64,000 bases of DNA from Lactococcus petauri (GCF_002154895.1 NZ_MUIZ01000001.1:372001-436000); one strand, 5' to 3'. Positions 45,399 to 55,192 are shown, counted from the stretch's first letter. The notes: generated from the letters alone by a model not told the origin. Translations and numbers: made by a program.

Positions 45399-46096
45399 AA
45401 TTTCTCCGTTATAAGTTTTATTTGGTCACTTTCTGCAAACTTAACAAAGCTTGTTTGACCGATTTTACTACTGTCCAGGAGGAGATAGCTTGTCCGGCTT
45501 TGACGAATGGCCTGTGTCTTAATCGCTGCTTCTTCACTGTCCGGTGTCATAGCCCCCAGTTCTTCATCAAAAGCATTGGCTCCGATAAATGCAAGATTAA
45601 AACGGTAAGTACTAAGTTGAGCGATGGCCGAACTGCCAATGATGGCATCAGTTTGACGTTTCACTCGACCACCAAGCAAATAAACAATGAGGTTTTCACT
45701 GGTTAATTTTGGTAAATGGCTAATCGAATTGGTCACGATAGTGACACGCTTGCCCGACTGATTAAGCAAATGGCAAAGTGGCGCAACTGTAGTTCCAGCA
45801 TCCAAGTAAATAATGTCGCCTTCTTTTATCTTTTCAAAAGCTATAGCTGCGATTTTTTCTTTTTCTTGAACGTTTTTGGAAGATTTCTCAAAGATAGATA
45901 ACTCTTCTGAAAGATCTTGTTGGAGTTCTGCGCCTCCATGAACACGACGTAAGGAGTTTTCTTCTTCAAGCTCATTGAGATCTCTCCTTAATGTCGAGAC
46001 AGAAGCTTGAGTTATTGTTGAAAGTTCTTCTAAAGTCGCTGTTCTTTGCTCTTTGAGCAAGCTCATTATTTTTTCCTTGCGTTCCGTCGCGAGCAT
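45395..46096 (-). CDS. fruR: DeoR-family regulator of the fructose operon
   Basis: A 233-residue DeoR/GlpR-type repressor: N-terminal HTH ERKEKIMSLLKEQRTATLEELSTITQASVSTLRRDLNELE, then the DeoR sugar-phosphate sensor domain with IYLDAGTTVAPL and LAFIGANAFD. Fructose 1-phosphate is the likely effector. It leads fruR-fruK-fruA. AGGGGGAGGG precedes the ATG, and a cre site covers the transcription start. Confidence 0.93.
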   Translation of the reverse strand: MLATERKEKIMSLLKEQRTATLEELSTITQASVSTLRRDLNELEEENSLRRVHGGAELQQDLSEELSIFEKSSKNVQEKEKIAAIAFEKIKEGDIIYLDAGTTVAPLCHLLNQSGKRVTIVTNSISHLPKLTSENLIVYLLGGRVKRQTDAIIGSSAIAQLSTYRFNLAFIGANAFDEELGAMTPDSEEAAIKTQAIRQSRTSYLLLDSSKIGQTSFVKFAESDQIKLITEKL

Positions 46097-46109
46097 ATGA
46101 CCCTCCCCC

Positions 46110-46123
46110 TGAATTCGTTTACA
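46110..46123 (-). promoter_or_regulatory. cre (CcpA) site of the fru operon
   Basis: Minus strand TGTAAACGAATTCA matches the cre consensus TGNAANCGNWNNCA at every fixed position. It begins six bases after the -10 box, so it overlaps the transcription start: the repressing position. Confidence 0.82.
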
Positions 46124-46128
46124 TTTAT

Positions 46129-46156
46129 ATTATACACCATTTTCTTTCAAAGTCAA
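46129..46156 (-). promoter_or_regulatory. Promoter of fruRKA
   Basis: Minus strand -35 TTGACT (46156-46151), 16-base spacer, -10 TATAAT (46134-46129). Confidence 0.78.
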
Positions 46157-46230
46157 TCAAAAACTTCCAAAAACTACAAAAAAAAAGAAAGAAATTTATA
46201 TAGATTTCCTTCATATACTATCCTTAAATA

Positions 46231-46267
46231 AAAAAAGAGCCAGGAATTACGCTTCCTTTGCTCTTTA
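46231..46267 (-). terminator. Terminator after the spx paralogue
   Basis: Stem AAAGAGC(C)AGGAA/TTCCT(TT)GCTCTTT with T run on the minus strand. Confidence 0.85.
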
Positions 46268-46273
46268 GAGAAC

Positions 46274-46672
46274 CTAGCCTGTTTGCAATTCTTGCTGTTC
46301 TATGTCAGTAACTTTTTTACTTGGCTTTTCTAAAAACCTTTGCATCTTATCTTCATCAAAACCGATTTGAAGTTGTTTTTCATCCAACATAAGTGGAACT
46401 TTCAATAGAGTAGCATTTTCTTCTAACAGCTCCATAAAATCTTCTAACTTCAAGTCATTGAAATTAAGGTTCAAACGTGTGTAAGCCCGAGTTTCTGTTG
46501 CGATAATCTCTTCAACTCCATGTTCAGTTAAAGAAACAATTCGGAGAATTTCCTCAGTCGAAACCAGTTCTTTGAGAAGATCAACTTCGACAAACTTGAC
46601 TTTATGGGCATAGAGCCAGCTCTCTACTGCTTTCGTCTCCTGATTAGAGGAGATGGTATAAATCTTAAGCAT
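46274..46672 (-). CDS. Spx/ArsC-family protein without CXXC
   Basis: A 132-residue member of the Spx/Arsenate-reductase-like family, which binds the RNA polymerase alpha C-terminal domain and redirects transcription under thiol stress. The fold signature is present (MLKIYTISSNQETKAVESWL, VPLMLDEKQLQIGFDEDKMQRFL), but where Spx has CxxC at residues 10-13 this protein has S-N-Q-E, so it cannot use the disulphide switch. Lactococci carry several Spx paralogues. Single gene; AAAGGAGG precedes the ATG. Confidence 0.85.
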   Translation of the reverse strand: MLKIYTISSNQETKAVESWLYAHKVKFVEVDLLKELVSTEEILRIVSLTEHGVEEIIATETRAYTRLNLNFNDLKLEDFMELLEENATLLKVPLMLDEKQLQIGFDEDKMQRFLEKPSKKVTDIEQQELQTG

Positions 46673-46766
46673 GCCAACCTCCTTTCTATCACGTCCAGGT
46701 TCTCTTTCTTATTTTTATTATCCTATTTTATGAGATTGAAAACAAATGAAACGGTTTTCAGAAAAA

Positions 46767-46806
46767 AATAAAAAAGCCGAGCATCAATATCTCGAACTTT
46801 TTTATT
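46767..46806 (-). terminator. Terminator after dnaK
   Basis: Stem AATAAAAAAG(CC)GAG/CTCG(AA)CTTTTTTATT with T run on the minus strand. Confidence 0.85.
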
Positions 46807-46821
46807 TTATGAACTACGGTT

Positions 46822-48696
<1,875 letters not shown>

Positions 48697-48725
48697 TTAA
48701 GGACATTTCGGTCACTTCTTGTTTC

Positions 48726-49268
48726 TTATTGTGCAACAACGACCATTGCTGGACGAAGGATACGATCATGGATTTGGTAGCCTTTTTGGAAGACTTGAAC
48801 GACATAATCTGCAGGATGCTCATCATCAGCTGGGACAGTTTGCACAGCCATATGGAAGTTTGGATCAAAGGCTCCGTCTGCTTTGACTTCTGTAACGCCT
48901 TCTTCTTTAAGTGCGTTGATCAAGCTTTCTCGCGTCATTTCTAAACCTTTTTTGACATCTTCTGTTAATCCTTCAACAGCAAGTGCACGCTCCAAGTTAT
49001 CTAAGCTTGGCAAAATCTTTTTCGCCAAATCTTGTGAGCGATATTTCAAGATACTAGAACGTTCTTCGTTGGCACGGCGTTGAATATTTTGGATTTCTGC
49101 GCTAATACGGAGAAATTTATTTTCCCATTCTTCAGCCTTTGCTACAGCTGCATCAAGCTCAGAAACTTCTTCTTCGACGATATCTTCAAGTGCTTCTTCA
49201 GTAAGCTCTTCGACAACTTCTTCTTCCTGATCTTTTTTCTTTAATTCTTCTTTATTTTCTTCAGCCAT
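48726..49268 (-). CDS. grpE: Nucleotide exchange factor GrpE
   Basis: Releases ADP from DnaK. The ATG at 49268 ([16 protein letters not shown]), behind AAAAGGAAAC, gives 180 residues; the frame to 49298 only adds a few residues without a ribosome-binding site. An acidic N-terminus is followed by the long dimer helix ([22 protein letters not shown]) and the beta domain [43 protein letters not shown]. Between hrcA and dnaK. Confidence 0.96.
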   Translation of the reverse strand: MAEENKEELKKKDQEEEVVEELTEEALEDIVEEEVSELDAAVAKAEEWENKFLRISAEIQNIQRRANEERSSILKYRSQDLAKKILPSLDNLERALAVEGLTEDVKKGLEMTRESLINALKEEGVTEVKADGAFDPNFHMAVQTVPADDEHPADYVVQVFQKGYQIHDRILRPAMVVVAQ

Positions 49269-49301
49269 ATTGTTTCCTTTTCTTTTAAATAATTTCATAT
49301 A

Positions 49302-50339
49302 TTAACTTATCTCATAATGGTTACCATCAAGGTAACGATAGTAGTCCATGAGTTTCATACTTAAGACTTTCGCAAGTAAGTCCAGTGTACTCAAGGTTTT
49401 CTGATAATCTTGTTCTACAGGACCAATGACTGTCAGCGTTCCTAAACCACGATATGGAATAACAAACTTTTGACTGATCAACGTTAGGTTAGCAAAATAA
49501 GACATATTGTCAATGACAACCGAACGCATCTCATCTGTACTTGTTAATTCTCGTATTTCTTGAGCCATACGTGTATCATCGCTTAAAATTTTATAAAGCT
49601 CAGAAAGATTGTCTGTGGCAAAATCAAAGACATATTCACGTCCGCTACTTGTCAAATGCTCTGTGAACAAATCTGCAAAGACGGATTCAAAGAGCTCCAA
49701 GACATCACCAGTTGTTTTAAAGTAACGCTGTACTATCTGTGGGATATCCGTCCTCAACGCATAATGCACATCAAGAACTTTCTTACCCACTAAACGTTCT
49801 TTAATCAACTGTGTAAAGACTTGCAAGTCATGTTCACTCATACTTTTGGGGAGTACAAACTGATTTGTCCGAAGTTCGCCTGTCGCTAAGGTCATCACTG
49901 TCAACATCGAGTGATTATCTAAAGTGACAAGTTCAAAGGACTGTAAGACTTGCTCTTTCTGAGGAACATTAAGTACGAAAGAAGTTAAGCCGGTCAATCT
50001 TGAGAGAACTTCACTTGCTCTTTCAAATAAATCCGATAAGCGATAAAACTCACCATCAAAGGATTTCATAATTTGAAAAAGATCATTTTGTGTAAATTCT
50101 TCCAAGCGCAATACATTTTCTACAAAGTATTTGTAACCTGAAATACTAGGAACACGCCCACTTGATGTATGTTCTTTTTGAATGAGTCCAAGATTTTCCA
50201 AGGCTTTCATATCATTTCTGATTGTCGCACTTGATGCTTTAATCTGTTCCAATAAAGCTTTAGAACCAACGGGTGTGTGCTCTTTAGCGTAAAGTGAGAC
50301 AATCAAATCCAAAATCTGTTGTTGCCGTTCTGTAATCAT
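49302..50339 (-). CDS. hrcA: Heat-inducible repressor HrcA
   Basis: Represses class I heat-shock genes by binding CIRCE. The 345-residue protein has an N-terminal winged helix (ITERQQQILDLIVSLYAKEHTPVGSKALLE, SSATIRNDMKALENLGLI, SSGRVPSISGYKYFV) and the C-terminal GAF-like dimer domain (VIGPVEQDYQKTLSTLDLLAKVLS). It is the first gene of hrcA-grpE-dnaK; two CIRCE operators precede it. AAAGGAGAC precedes the ATG. Confidence 0.97.
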   Translation of the reverse strand: MITERQQQILDLIVSLYAKEHTPVGSKALLEQIKASSATIRNDMKALENLGLIQKEHTSSGRVPSISGYKYFVENVLRLEEFTQNDLFQIMKSFDGEFYRLSDLFERASEVLSRLTGLTSFVLNVPQKEQVLQSFELVTLDNHSMLTVMTLATGELRTNQFVLPKSMSEHDLQVFTQLIKERLVGKKVLDVHYALRTDIPQIVQRYFKTTGDVLELFESVFADLFTEHLTSSGREYVFDFATDNLSELYKILSDDTRMAQEIRELTSTDEMRSVVIDNMSYFANLTLISQKFVIPYRGLGTLTVIGPVEQDYQKTLSTLDLLAKVLSMKLMDYYRYLDGNHYEIS

Positions 50340-50360
50340 CTTTGTCTCCTTTCTTCGCTT

Positions 50361-50387
50361 TTAGCACTCACCACCCTCAAGTGCTAA
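50361..50387 (-). promoter_or_regulatory. CIRCE operator at the hrcA transcription start
   Basis: TTAGCACTC-N9-AAGTGCTAA: CIRCE with one mismatch in the right arm. It begins about eight bases downstream of the -10 box, covering the start of transcription and 5' leader. Confidence 0.92.
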
Positions 50388-50394
50388 CAATATT

Positions 50395-50423
50395 ATTATA
50401 ACCCTTATCTCCTATCTTGTCAA
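50395..50423 (-). promoter_or_regulatory. Consensus promoter of hrcA-grpE-dnaK
   Basis: Minus strand -35 TTGACA (50423-50418), 17-base spacer, -10 TATAAT (50400-50395): a perfect sigma-A promoter lying between two CIRCE elements. Confidence 0.93.
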
Positions 50424-50425
50424 GC

Positions 50426-50480
50426 AAAAAAACCAAAAATTAGCACTCTTTTTTATAGAGTGCTAATTTTTGGTTTTTTT
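50426..50480 (-). terminator. Long hairpin holding a perfect CIRCE; terminator of the preceding gene
   Basis: Two perfect 23-base arms (50426-50448 and 50458-50480) flank a nine-base spacer. The inner nine bases of each arm are a perfect CIRCE, TTAGCACTC-N9-GAGTGCTAA (50440-50466). The outer part is AAAAAAACCAAAAA/TTTTTGGTTTTTTT, so on the minus strand the hairpin ends in seven T and acts as the terminator of the gene that stops at 50479. The same DNA thus ends one transcript and offers HrcA a site just upstream of the next promoter. Confidence 0.9.
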
Positions 50481-50883
50481 AAATAAATCCTACTTCTTTA
50501 GCAATGAAACGGATGCTAAAGAGACTAACAAGCATGACAGCTAGTGGAAATAATAGCGCTAGATTTTGCTGATGCATGAGATATTGATAGCCCCAATCAA
50601 CAATTACCAGCACAGCCGCTATCTCTAAAATCCATAGTCCCACACTGAAAAAGCGGAGTATGAGTAAGATGAGAAGGAAGACCAAGAGTATTTCTATTAT
50701 ATTTTGCCATTGGGCTACTGGAGCCAGAGTTTTATTGATAAATCCCGTTATTGTGCGGCTTGTATTTTGAAAAACCGTCGTAAAGGTATTGGGTGATGCT
50801 AAAAGCCGTTGTGCAATAATCATTAAAGTATAGAGAAATAAGGCAATATTAGCATATAAAATCAAGTAGGCTTTATTCAACAT
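50479..50883 (-). CDS. Small integral membrane protein, unknown
   Basis: I do not recognise the family. The 134 residues hold four hydrophobic segments (about 6-26, 64-82, 84-101, 108-128) with a short soluble stretch (SPNTFTTVFQNTSRTITGFINKTLAPVAQW) between the first and second. It begins MLNKAYLILYANIALFLYTL behind AAAGGAGTC. It follows the carboxypeptidase gene by 31 bases in the same direction and likely shares its transcript. It ends on the CIRCE-containing hairpin. Confidence 0.75.
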   Translation of the reverse strand: MLNKAYLILYANIALFLYTLMIIAQRLLASPNTFTTVFQNTSRTITGFINKTLAPVAQWQNIIEILLVFLLILLILRFFSVGLWILEIAAVLVIVDWGYQYLMHQQNLALLFPLAVMLVSLFSIRFIAKEVGFI

Positions 50884-50914
50884 TGTTGTGCGACTCCTTT
50901 TAACGCCCTTTATT

Positions 50915-51700
50915 TTACTGGGGCAATAACTTCAAATATTCTTCAAGTGTAAGGTTGTGTTTTGTCATATATTTGGCATTATCCACACCTACATAACGAA
51001 AATGCCAATCCTCATAATCCACACCAGTGGATGCTTTTCCGCCTTCCGGGAAACGAAGTACAAAACCGTACTCAGGCGCAATTTTCTTCACTTGTGCGAC
51101 TACATCTTCAGGGCTTTGGTTCAAAGCATCTACTGTCGACATATCAACAGCTAAGCCTGTTTGGTGCTCTGAGCTACCTGCAGGCTGTGAATAAGTCTTA
51201 ACATTAGTTTCAGCTTGCTCACGAGATATAGGTTGCCCTGTGTTATTGACTGATCCTGCAGCACCAACCATTTCATTTTCCACATAAGTATTGAAGAGTT
51301 GTTCTTGATAAGCCACTGAGCGATATGCCGAAATCAAGTGTTCTGAGGGATCAATAGCTTGCGCTGCTGCTAAAAATTTAACAAGAGCATCTGCGATACG
51401 TTGATCAACCTGCACAGTGCCAACAGTTGTAAGCTCTGGGGAGAGTTCCTCTTTTGGATTTTCCCTGTTTACCAGAACAAGATTCCAGTCAGAACGATGA
51501 GCTTCCGGTAAATCAGTTGCCTTACTTTCAGCTGGCGAACTTGAAGATGAAGTTTGTCTTGGTTCAGCCGTTTTTTTCGTGACTTGTGTCTTGAGTTTAC
51601 TTACAGCAAATACACATAGTCCAATGAAGACCAAGAGAATAATGAAACTTCCGATTACTCTACTTTTTTTGAGTTTTCTTTTTTTAGTTCTTCTTTGCAT
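50915..51700 (-). CDS. M15 family D,D- or L,D-carboxypeptidase (VanY/DacB type)
   Basis: A 261-residue protein with a basic N-terminus, one membrane anchor (about 17-36), a Ser-rich linker and an extracellular M15 zinc peptidase domain. Zinc and catalytic motifs are SAYRSVAYQEQLFN, SSEHQTGLAVDMST (H and D ligands) and EDWHFRYVG (catalytic E side and third ligand H). It trims peptidoglycan stem peptides. It overlaps the phosphatase gene by 17 bases. Confidence 0.92.
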   Translation of the reverse strand: MQRRTKKRKLKKSRVIGSFIILLVFIGLCVFAVSKLKTQVTKKTAEPRQTSSSSSPAESKATDLPEAHRSDWNLVLVNRENPKEELSPELTTVGTVQVDQRIADALVKFLAAAQAIDPSEHLISAYRSVAYQEQLFNTYVENEMVGAAGSVNNTGQPISREQAETNVKTYSQPAGSSEHQTGLAVDMSTVDALNQSPEDVVAQVKKIAPEYGFVLRFPEGGKASTGVDYEDWHFRYVGVDNAKYMTKHNLTLEEYLKLLPQ

Positions 51701-52388
51701 TTTTTATGATTTCTGCTCCAAGTTTGCGATACTCCATCGATCCGATATCTCCTACTTCAAATTTTCCATTTTCAAAAGTCAGATGTGTCACGGAACCATT
51801 ATCCAAATTATGCGGACGTTCTTTATCTGGACGAAGCATTTTGATATAGCTTGCAATCGTCATCCCATGACTAACTATGACGATATTTTTCGCTCCCGCT
51901 GCTTCTGCTTCAGTTGCCATATCAGAAAAGCCATTCATAATACGTCCAGAGAGTTCTTCCCAAGTTTCCGCCCATCCTGCAGTATCGACTTCATAAATAG
52001 CACGCGCCAGTTCTTCATCTGAAGGGAACTTTCCTGTCTCTTGCATACCTTTTTCAGCAAAGATAATAGGAAGAACCCCATCAAAGAGTTCGCCATCATA
52101 TCCCCCATCAAAAGAACCAAAACACCATTCACGAATACGCTTGTCCATCTTATAAGGAATATCTTTATTCTCGGAGTATTCCAAGATAAAGCCCATCGTT
52201 TGTATTGTTCTGCCAGAGTCAGAAGAATAAGCTCGATCAAACTTCAACCCTTTAGCTTTGAAGCCTAGCCCTAGCTCCATAGCACCACGTTCACCTTCAG
52301 CAGTGAGCGGTGTGTCCGACCAACCTTGGGCTCTGCCGATTGTATTAAACATTGTTTTTCCGTGTCTTACCAAATAAACCTCAACCAT
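51684..52388 (-). CDS. Histidine phosphatase family protein
   Basis: A 234-residue phosphoglycerate mutase-like phosphatase: LVRHGKTMFNTIGRAQGWSD (H8 region), YSSDSGRTIQTM, the acid in REWCFGSFDGGYDGE, and VIVSHGMTIASYIKML. Different from the shorter paralogue at 15.6 kb. Substrate unknown. It is first in the phosphatase-carboxypeptidase-membrane protein run, with overlapping genes downstream. Confidence 0.9.
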   Translation of the reverse strand: MVEVYLVRHGKTMFNTIGRAQGWSDTPLTAEGERGAMELGLGFKAKGLKFDRAYSSDSGRTIQTMGFILEYSENKDIPYKMDKRIREWCFGSFDGGYDGELFDGVLPIIFAEKGMQETGKFPSDEELARAIYEVDTAGWAETWEELSGRIMNGFSDMATEAEAAGAKNIVIVSHGMTIASYIKMLRPDKERPHNLDNGSVTHLTFENGKFEVGDIGSMEYRKLGAEIIKNAKKN

Positions 52389-52457
52389 GAACTCACCTTA
52401 TCTTCTATTATATATATATCTTTAATTATACTTTATTTCAAAGCAATTGAACAGAGA

Positions 52458-52484
52458 AAAAAACCTCTTCTTATATAAGAGATT
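52458..52484 (-). terminator. Terminator after the hydroxyisocaproate-type dehydrogenase
   Basis: Stem CTCTT/AAGAG around a TATATAA-rich loop, with GTTTTTTT following on the minus strand. Short stem but a good T run. Confidence 0.65.
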
Positions 52485-52503
52485 TTCTATCTATAGGGTA
52501 TTT

Positions 52504-53421
52504 TTAGCTAAATTTTTTGATTTTTTCTTGAATCTCACGTGCTGAGTCTTTCAATTTATCCGCTTCTTCTTTGCTGATACTTTCGATAAATCCAGGATAA
52601 GCTTGTGCACCATCGCGTCCAACAAGTGCTGGTGTTGACAAATACGCATCAAGTTCAGCATCGTAATGCGAGCAGACCACAGCTGCTTTGGCATCAGATA
52701 AAATGAGATTCATTAGACTCACTGAAGCTGCAGCAATAGCAAAGTTCGTATAGCCCTTTCCTTCATATACGACAAAACCGCCATGGCGTGCTGAATCTTC
52801 GATTTTTTCAAGGTCAAAATTGTTTGTCACTGCTGTTCTTTCAAATGGTACGCCACCAATATTTACTGTTGACCACGCTGCAAATTGTGAATCACCATGT
52901 TCACCAAGCATATAGCCGCTCACACTTCTCGCATCTACACCTGCTTCTTCAGCAATATAACGGTGCAAACGAGCCGAATCTAAATATGTTCCTGTTCCAA
53001 AAACTTGGTTTTTGGGAAGGTTAAGAGCTTGTGAATAAAGCTGTGCAATCACATCATTAGGGTTGGTTACGATTAAGAAAACACCATTAAAGCCTGAAGC
53101 ATTAATTTCATCTGCCACTGCTTTGACCATGGGTGTATTAATTTTCAACTCTTGGAAACGATCTTGGGCATCAAGAGCTTTGATATGGCCCAAAGCAGAA
53201 ATAACGACTTCTGCATCAGAAAGATCTGGATAATCGCCGACAGTAATCTTCGTATGACTATTGAGTAGGCTAGCTGCATCTAGCATGTCAAAAGCTTCAG
53301 CTTTAGATTTTGCAGTATTTTTATCAATAAGGACTAATTCATCAACATAGCCTGCTTGAACAATCATTTGAGCAATCATTGCTCCGACATTCCCTAACCC
53401 AATTATACCTACTTTACGCAT
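52504..53421 (-). CDS. hicD: L-2-hydroxyisocaproate dehydrogenase-like (LDH/MDH superfamily)
   Basis: A 305-residue NAD-dependent 2-hydroxyacid dehydrogenase of the LDH superfamily. The nucleotide site is VGIIGLGNVGAMIAQ, with the acidic residue in LVLIDKN. The specificity loop SALGHIKALDAQDRFQELK resembles L-HicDH rather than LDH, TNPNDVI follows, and the catalytic His is in MLGEHGDSQF. It reduces branched-chain 2-oxo acids; substrate range is inferred. AAAGGAGATTC precedes the ATG; a promoter lies inside the upstream terminator (53495-53467). Confidence 0.87.
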   Translation of the reverse strand: MRKVGIIGLGNVGAMIAQMIVQAGYVDELVLIDKNTAKSKAEAFDMLDAASLLNSHTKITVGDYPDLSDAEVVISALGHIKALDAQDRFQELKINTPMVKAVADEINASGFNGVFLIVTNPNDVIAQLYSQALNLPKNQVFGTGTYLDSARLHRYIAEEAGVDARSVSGYMLGEHGDSQFAAWSTVNIGGVPFERTAVTNNFDLEKIEDSARHGGFVVYEGKGYTNFAIAAASVSLMNLILSDAKAAVVCSHYDAELDAYLSTPALVGRDGAQAYPGFIESISKEEADKLKDSAREIQEKIKKFS

Positions 53422-53466
53422 CTGAATCTCCTTTAAATTTTAGAGGATTTCTCCTCATTGTTTGTT

Positions 53467-53495
53467 TCATTGTATCAAAAAAAATCCCTTTTTTC
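53467..53495 (-). promoter_or_regulatory. Promoter of hicD inside the preceding terminator
   Basis: Minus strand -35 CTGAAA (53495-53490), 17-base spacer that is the T run of the terminator, -10 TACAAT (53472-53467). A small GAGGA-GAAA-TCCTC hairpin lies in the leader (53442-53455). Confidence 0.5.
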
Positions 53496-53509
53496 AGAGA
53501 TTTTTTCTT
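53477..53509 (-). terminator. Terminator after the surface protein gene
   Basis: Minus strand stem AAAAAATCTCT/AGGGATTTTTT with a short A loop and a T run. Confidence 0.75.
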
Positions 53510-54337
53510 TTATTTACCAAAGAATTGTTTTAGCCAACTGGCTTTCTTGAGGATTCCGAGAAGGAGTACAGAGGTTCCTATTCCTGTAACTACTCCTCCT
53601 GTCCCGGCTGCATGCACAGCTATGGCATGTTTACGCGTTGCAGCATCCTTGTCCACATCATCACGTGAATTGGAATTGACAGAGGTATGTTGTGACATCA
53701 GTGGGATATTTGCTTCCCCCCAGGTATAAGGAAGTTCTCCTTTGGTAGAAACTTGAGTAGTTGTCTCCTTATTTACTATTTCTTGTGGCTCTCTAGTTTC
53801 TGCTGGGGTAACTTCTGTTGTACCCTTTTTATCTTGATTATATGCTTCCAGATTTTTAAGGGGTTGATTTTTTTCTGTATCCGACTCTGGTTTCTGTACC
53901 TCTCCTTTTTCTGGTCTTGTGAGTGAAATTGAAGGTAAACTATTATCCGGCTGCTCTGGTACAATTGGAGGTGCTGTAGGTGTAATCGGCACAGGTTCGC
54001 CTACTGGTACCAAAGGAAGAGTATTATCCGGAATTATGGGGACTGTTGGCGTAATAGGAACAGGTTCACCTATAGTTACTGGCGGAAGTGTAATGTCTGG
54101 TGTTTCTGGCACGATTGGAGGCATTGTCGGCGTAATAGGCTGAGGGTTTTCAGGTGTTGTCGATCCGCCGCCTGTATTTGCTTCCTCGGTTATCGGATCC
54201 TCAGCACTTTTGTCCTGCAGTTCTTCAGCTTGGACACGTGAAACTGATGCAGAATAAGCTTGGCTCGGGTTCAGAATGATTGTTTGCCCTAATACTATGG
54301 TGGTTGCTAAAATTATACAATATCTTTTCTTTCTCAT
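53510..54337 (-). CDS. Proline-repeat surface protein with LPYTW motif
   Basis: With the ATG at 54337, nine bases after AAGGAGG, the product has 275 residues: a signal peptide (MRKKRYCIILATTIVLG to about residue 30), a Glu-rich stretch, three Pro-rich repeats (67-139), a Lys/Glu linker, LPYTWGEAN at 202, then 36 polar residues, a hydrophobic segment (about 239-262) and the basic tail KKASWLKQFFGK. The layout is that of a wall or membrane protein with an extended Pro spacer. The sortase motif is altered (W before G) and lies 74 residues from the end, about twice the usual distance. Function unknown. Confidence 0.75.
   Translation of the reverse strand: MRKKRYCIILATTIVLGQTIILNPSQAYSASVSRVQAEELQDKSAEDPITEEANTGGGSTTPENPQPITPTMPPIVPETPDITLPPVTIGEPVPITPTVPIIPDNTLPLVPVGEPVPITPTAPPIVPEQPDNSLPSISLTRPEKGEVQKPESDTEKNQPLKNLEAYNQDKKGTTEVTPAETREPQEIVNKETTTQVSTKGELPYTWGEANIPLMSQHTSVNSNSRDDVDKDAATRKHAIAVHAAGTGGVVTGIGTSVLLLGILKKASWLKQFFGK
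53921..54139 (-). repeat. Proline-rich repeats in the surface protein gene
   Basis: Three units begin PITPT, the first two ending GEPV: residues 67-93 (PITPTMPPIVPETPD...), 94-116 (PITPTVPIIPDNTLP...), 117-139 (PITPTAPPIVPEQPDNSLP). The DNA repeats are imperfect, so slippage-type length variation between strains is plausible. Confidence 0.8.
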
Positions 54338-54368
54338 TCGCTTTTTGCCTCCTTTCTCATTATTTCTA

Positions 54369-55040
54369 CTATACACCTTGTTTGAACGTATGCTGGATTG
54401 CTATCGCTTCTTGCGCTCGACGGATACTTGGCTCAGCCAGTAAACTTTGCTCAACACGAGAATTTTTTATTTCTAGCTCTAATAGTTCAACTGCTTCATG
54501 CAAAGTTTGAACATCTTCTACACTTAAGACCTCAATAATATAGTTCAAGCTCTTGACATTCAGATACTTTTCAGGAAGTTCAGTACTTGTTAAAGTCTCA
54601 GATCCCAACGTTTCCTCTAGACTATCAATCAGACATTGACTTTTTTGATTGTATTTAGGAAAAAGTTGCTTAACAAGAGCTTTTCGACCAATGGGAAGTG
54701 TATTACTTCCAAATATCTTTTTGAAAATATCATTTAGAAAAATTCCCAGAGCCCATAAGGCAAAGCTCAACATAAACGTGATTAAGAAGGTTTCTAAAGC
54801 GGAACGATCCAGTTGCCCATGACCATGTATAAAAGAAAAATCGTTTATAATATAAAAAGCTAAGATAAGGACAGGAAAGCTGAACGCAAGTAAAGCCGAG
54901 CGGTAATTAATTTTGTACTGAATTTCTTGACGAAATTCGATCTTTATAACTTCAAGTTGATGGAGTTTGTCTTCTATTGTTTCGACTATTTCCATCAGTT
55001 CTTGGCAATGATCCAATGCCACACTTTCCTCCTTTCCCAT
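54369..55040 (-). CDS. Membrane protein with coiled-coil N-terminus, unknown
   Basis: I do not recognise this 223-residue protein. Residues 1-45 form a likely coiled coil (CQELMEIVETIEDKLHQLEVIKIEF), two membrane segments follow (about 49-68 and 84-106), and the C-terminal ~115 residues are soluble and helical. It ends QEAIAIQHTFKQGV. GAGAGAGGGAA precedes the ATG. It lies 31 bases before the surface protein gene, in the same direction, and the two likely form one transcript. A role in presenting or sensing the surface protein is only a guess. Confidence 0.7.
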   Translation of the reverse strand: MGKEESVALDHCQELMEIVETIEDKLHQLEVIKIEFRQEIQYKINYRSALLAFSFPVLILAFYIINDFSFIHGHGQLDRSALETFLITFMLSFALWALGIFLNDIFKKIFGSNTLPIGRKALVKQLFPKYNQKSQCLIDSLEETLGSETLTSTELPEKYLNVKSLNYIIEVLSVEDVQTLHEAVELLELEIKNSRVEQSLLAEPSIRRAQEAIAIQHTFKQGV

Positions 55041-55192
55041 AATTCCCTCTCTCTTCTCAACACTACATTTCTAAATTGTTCCAAAAGTCCATCATCCGTA
55101 ACTATTTATTCATCAAACAGTAAAAAAGACTTATTGTTTACATTTTAACATTTTAATTTGCTGTTTTTTGTTACATTTATATTAAATAACAA

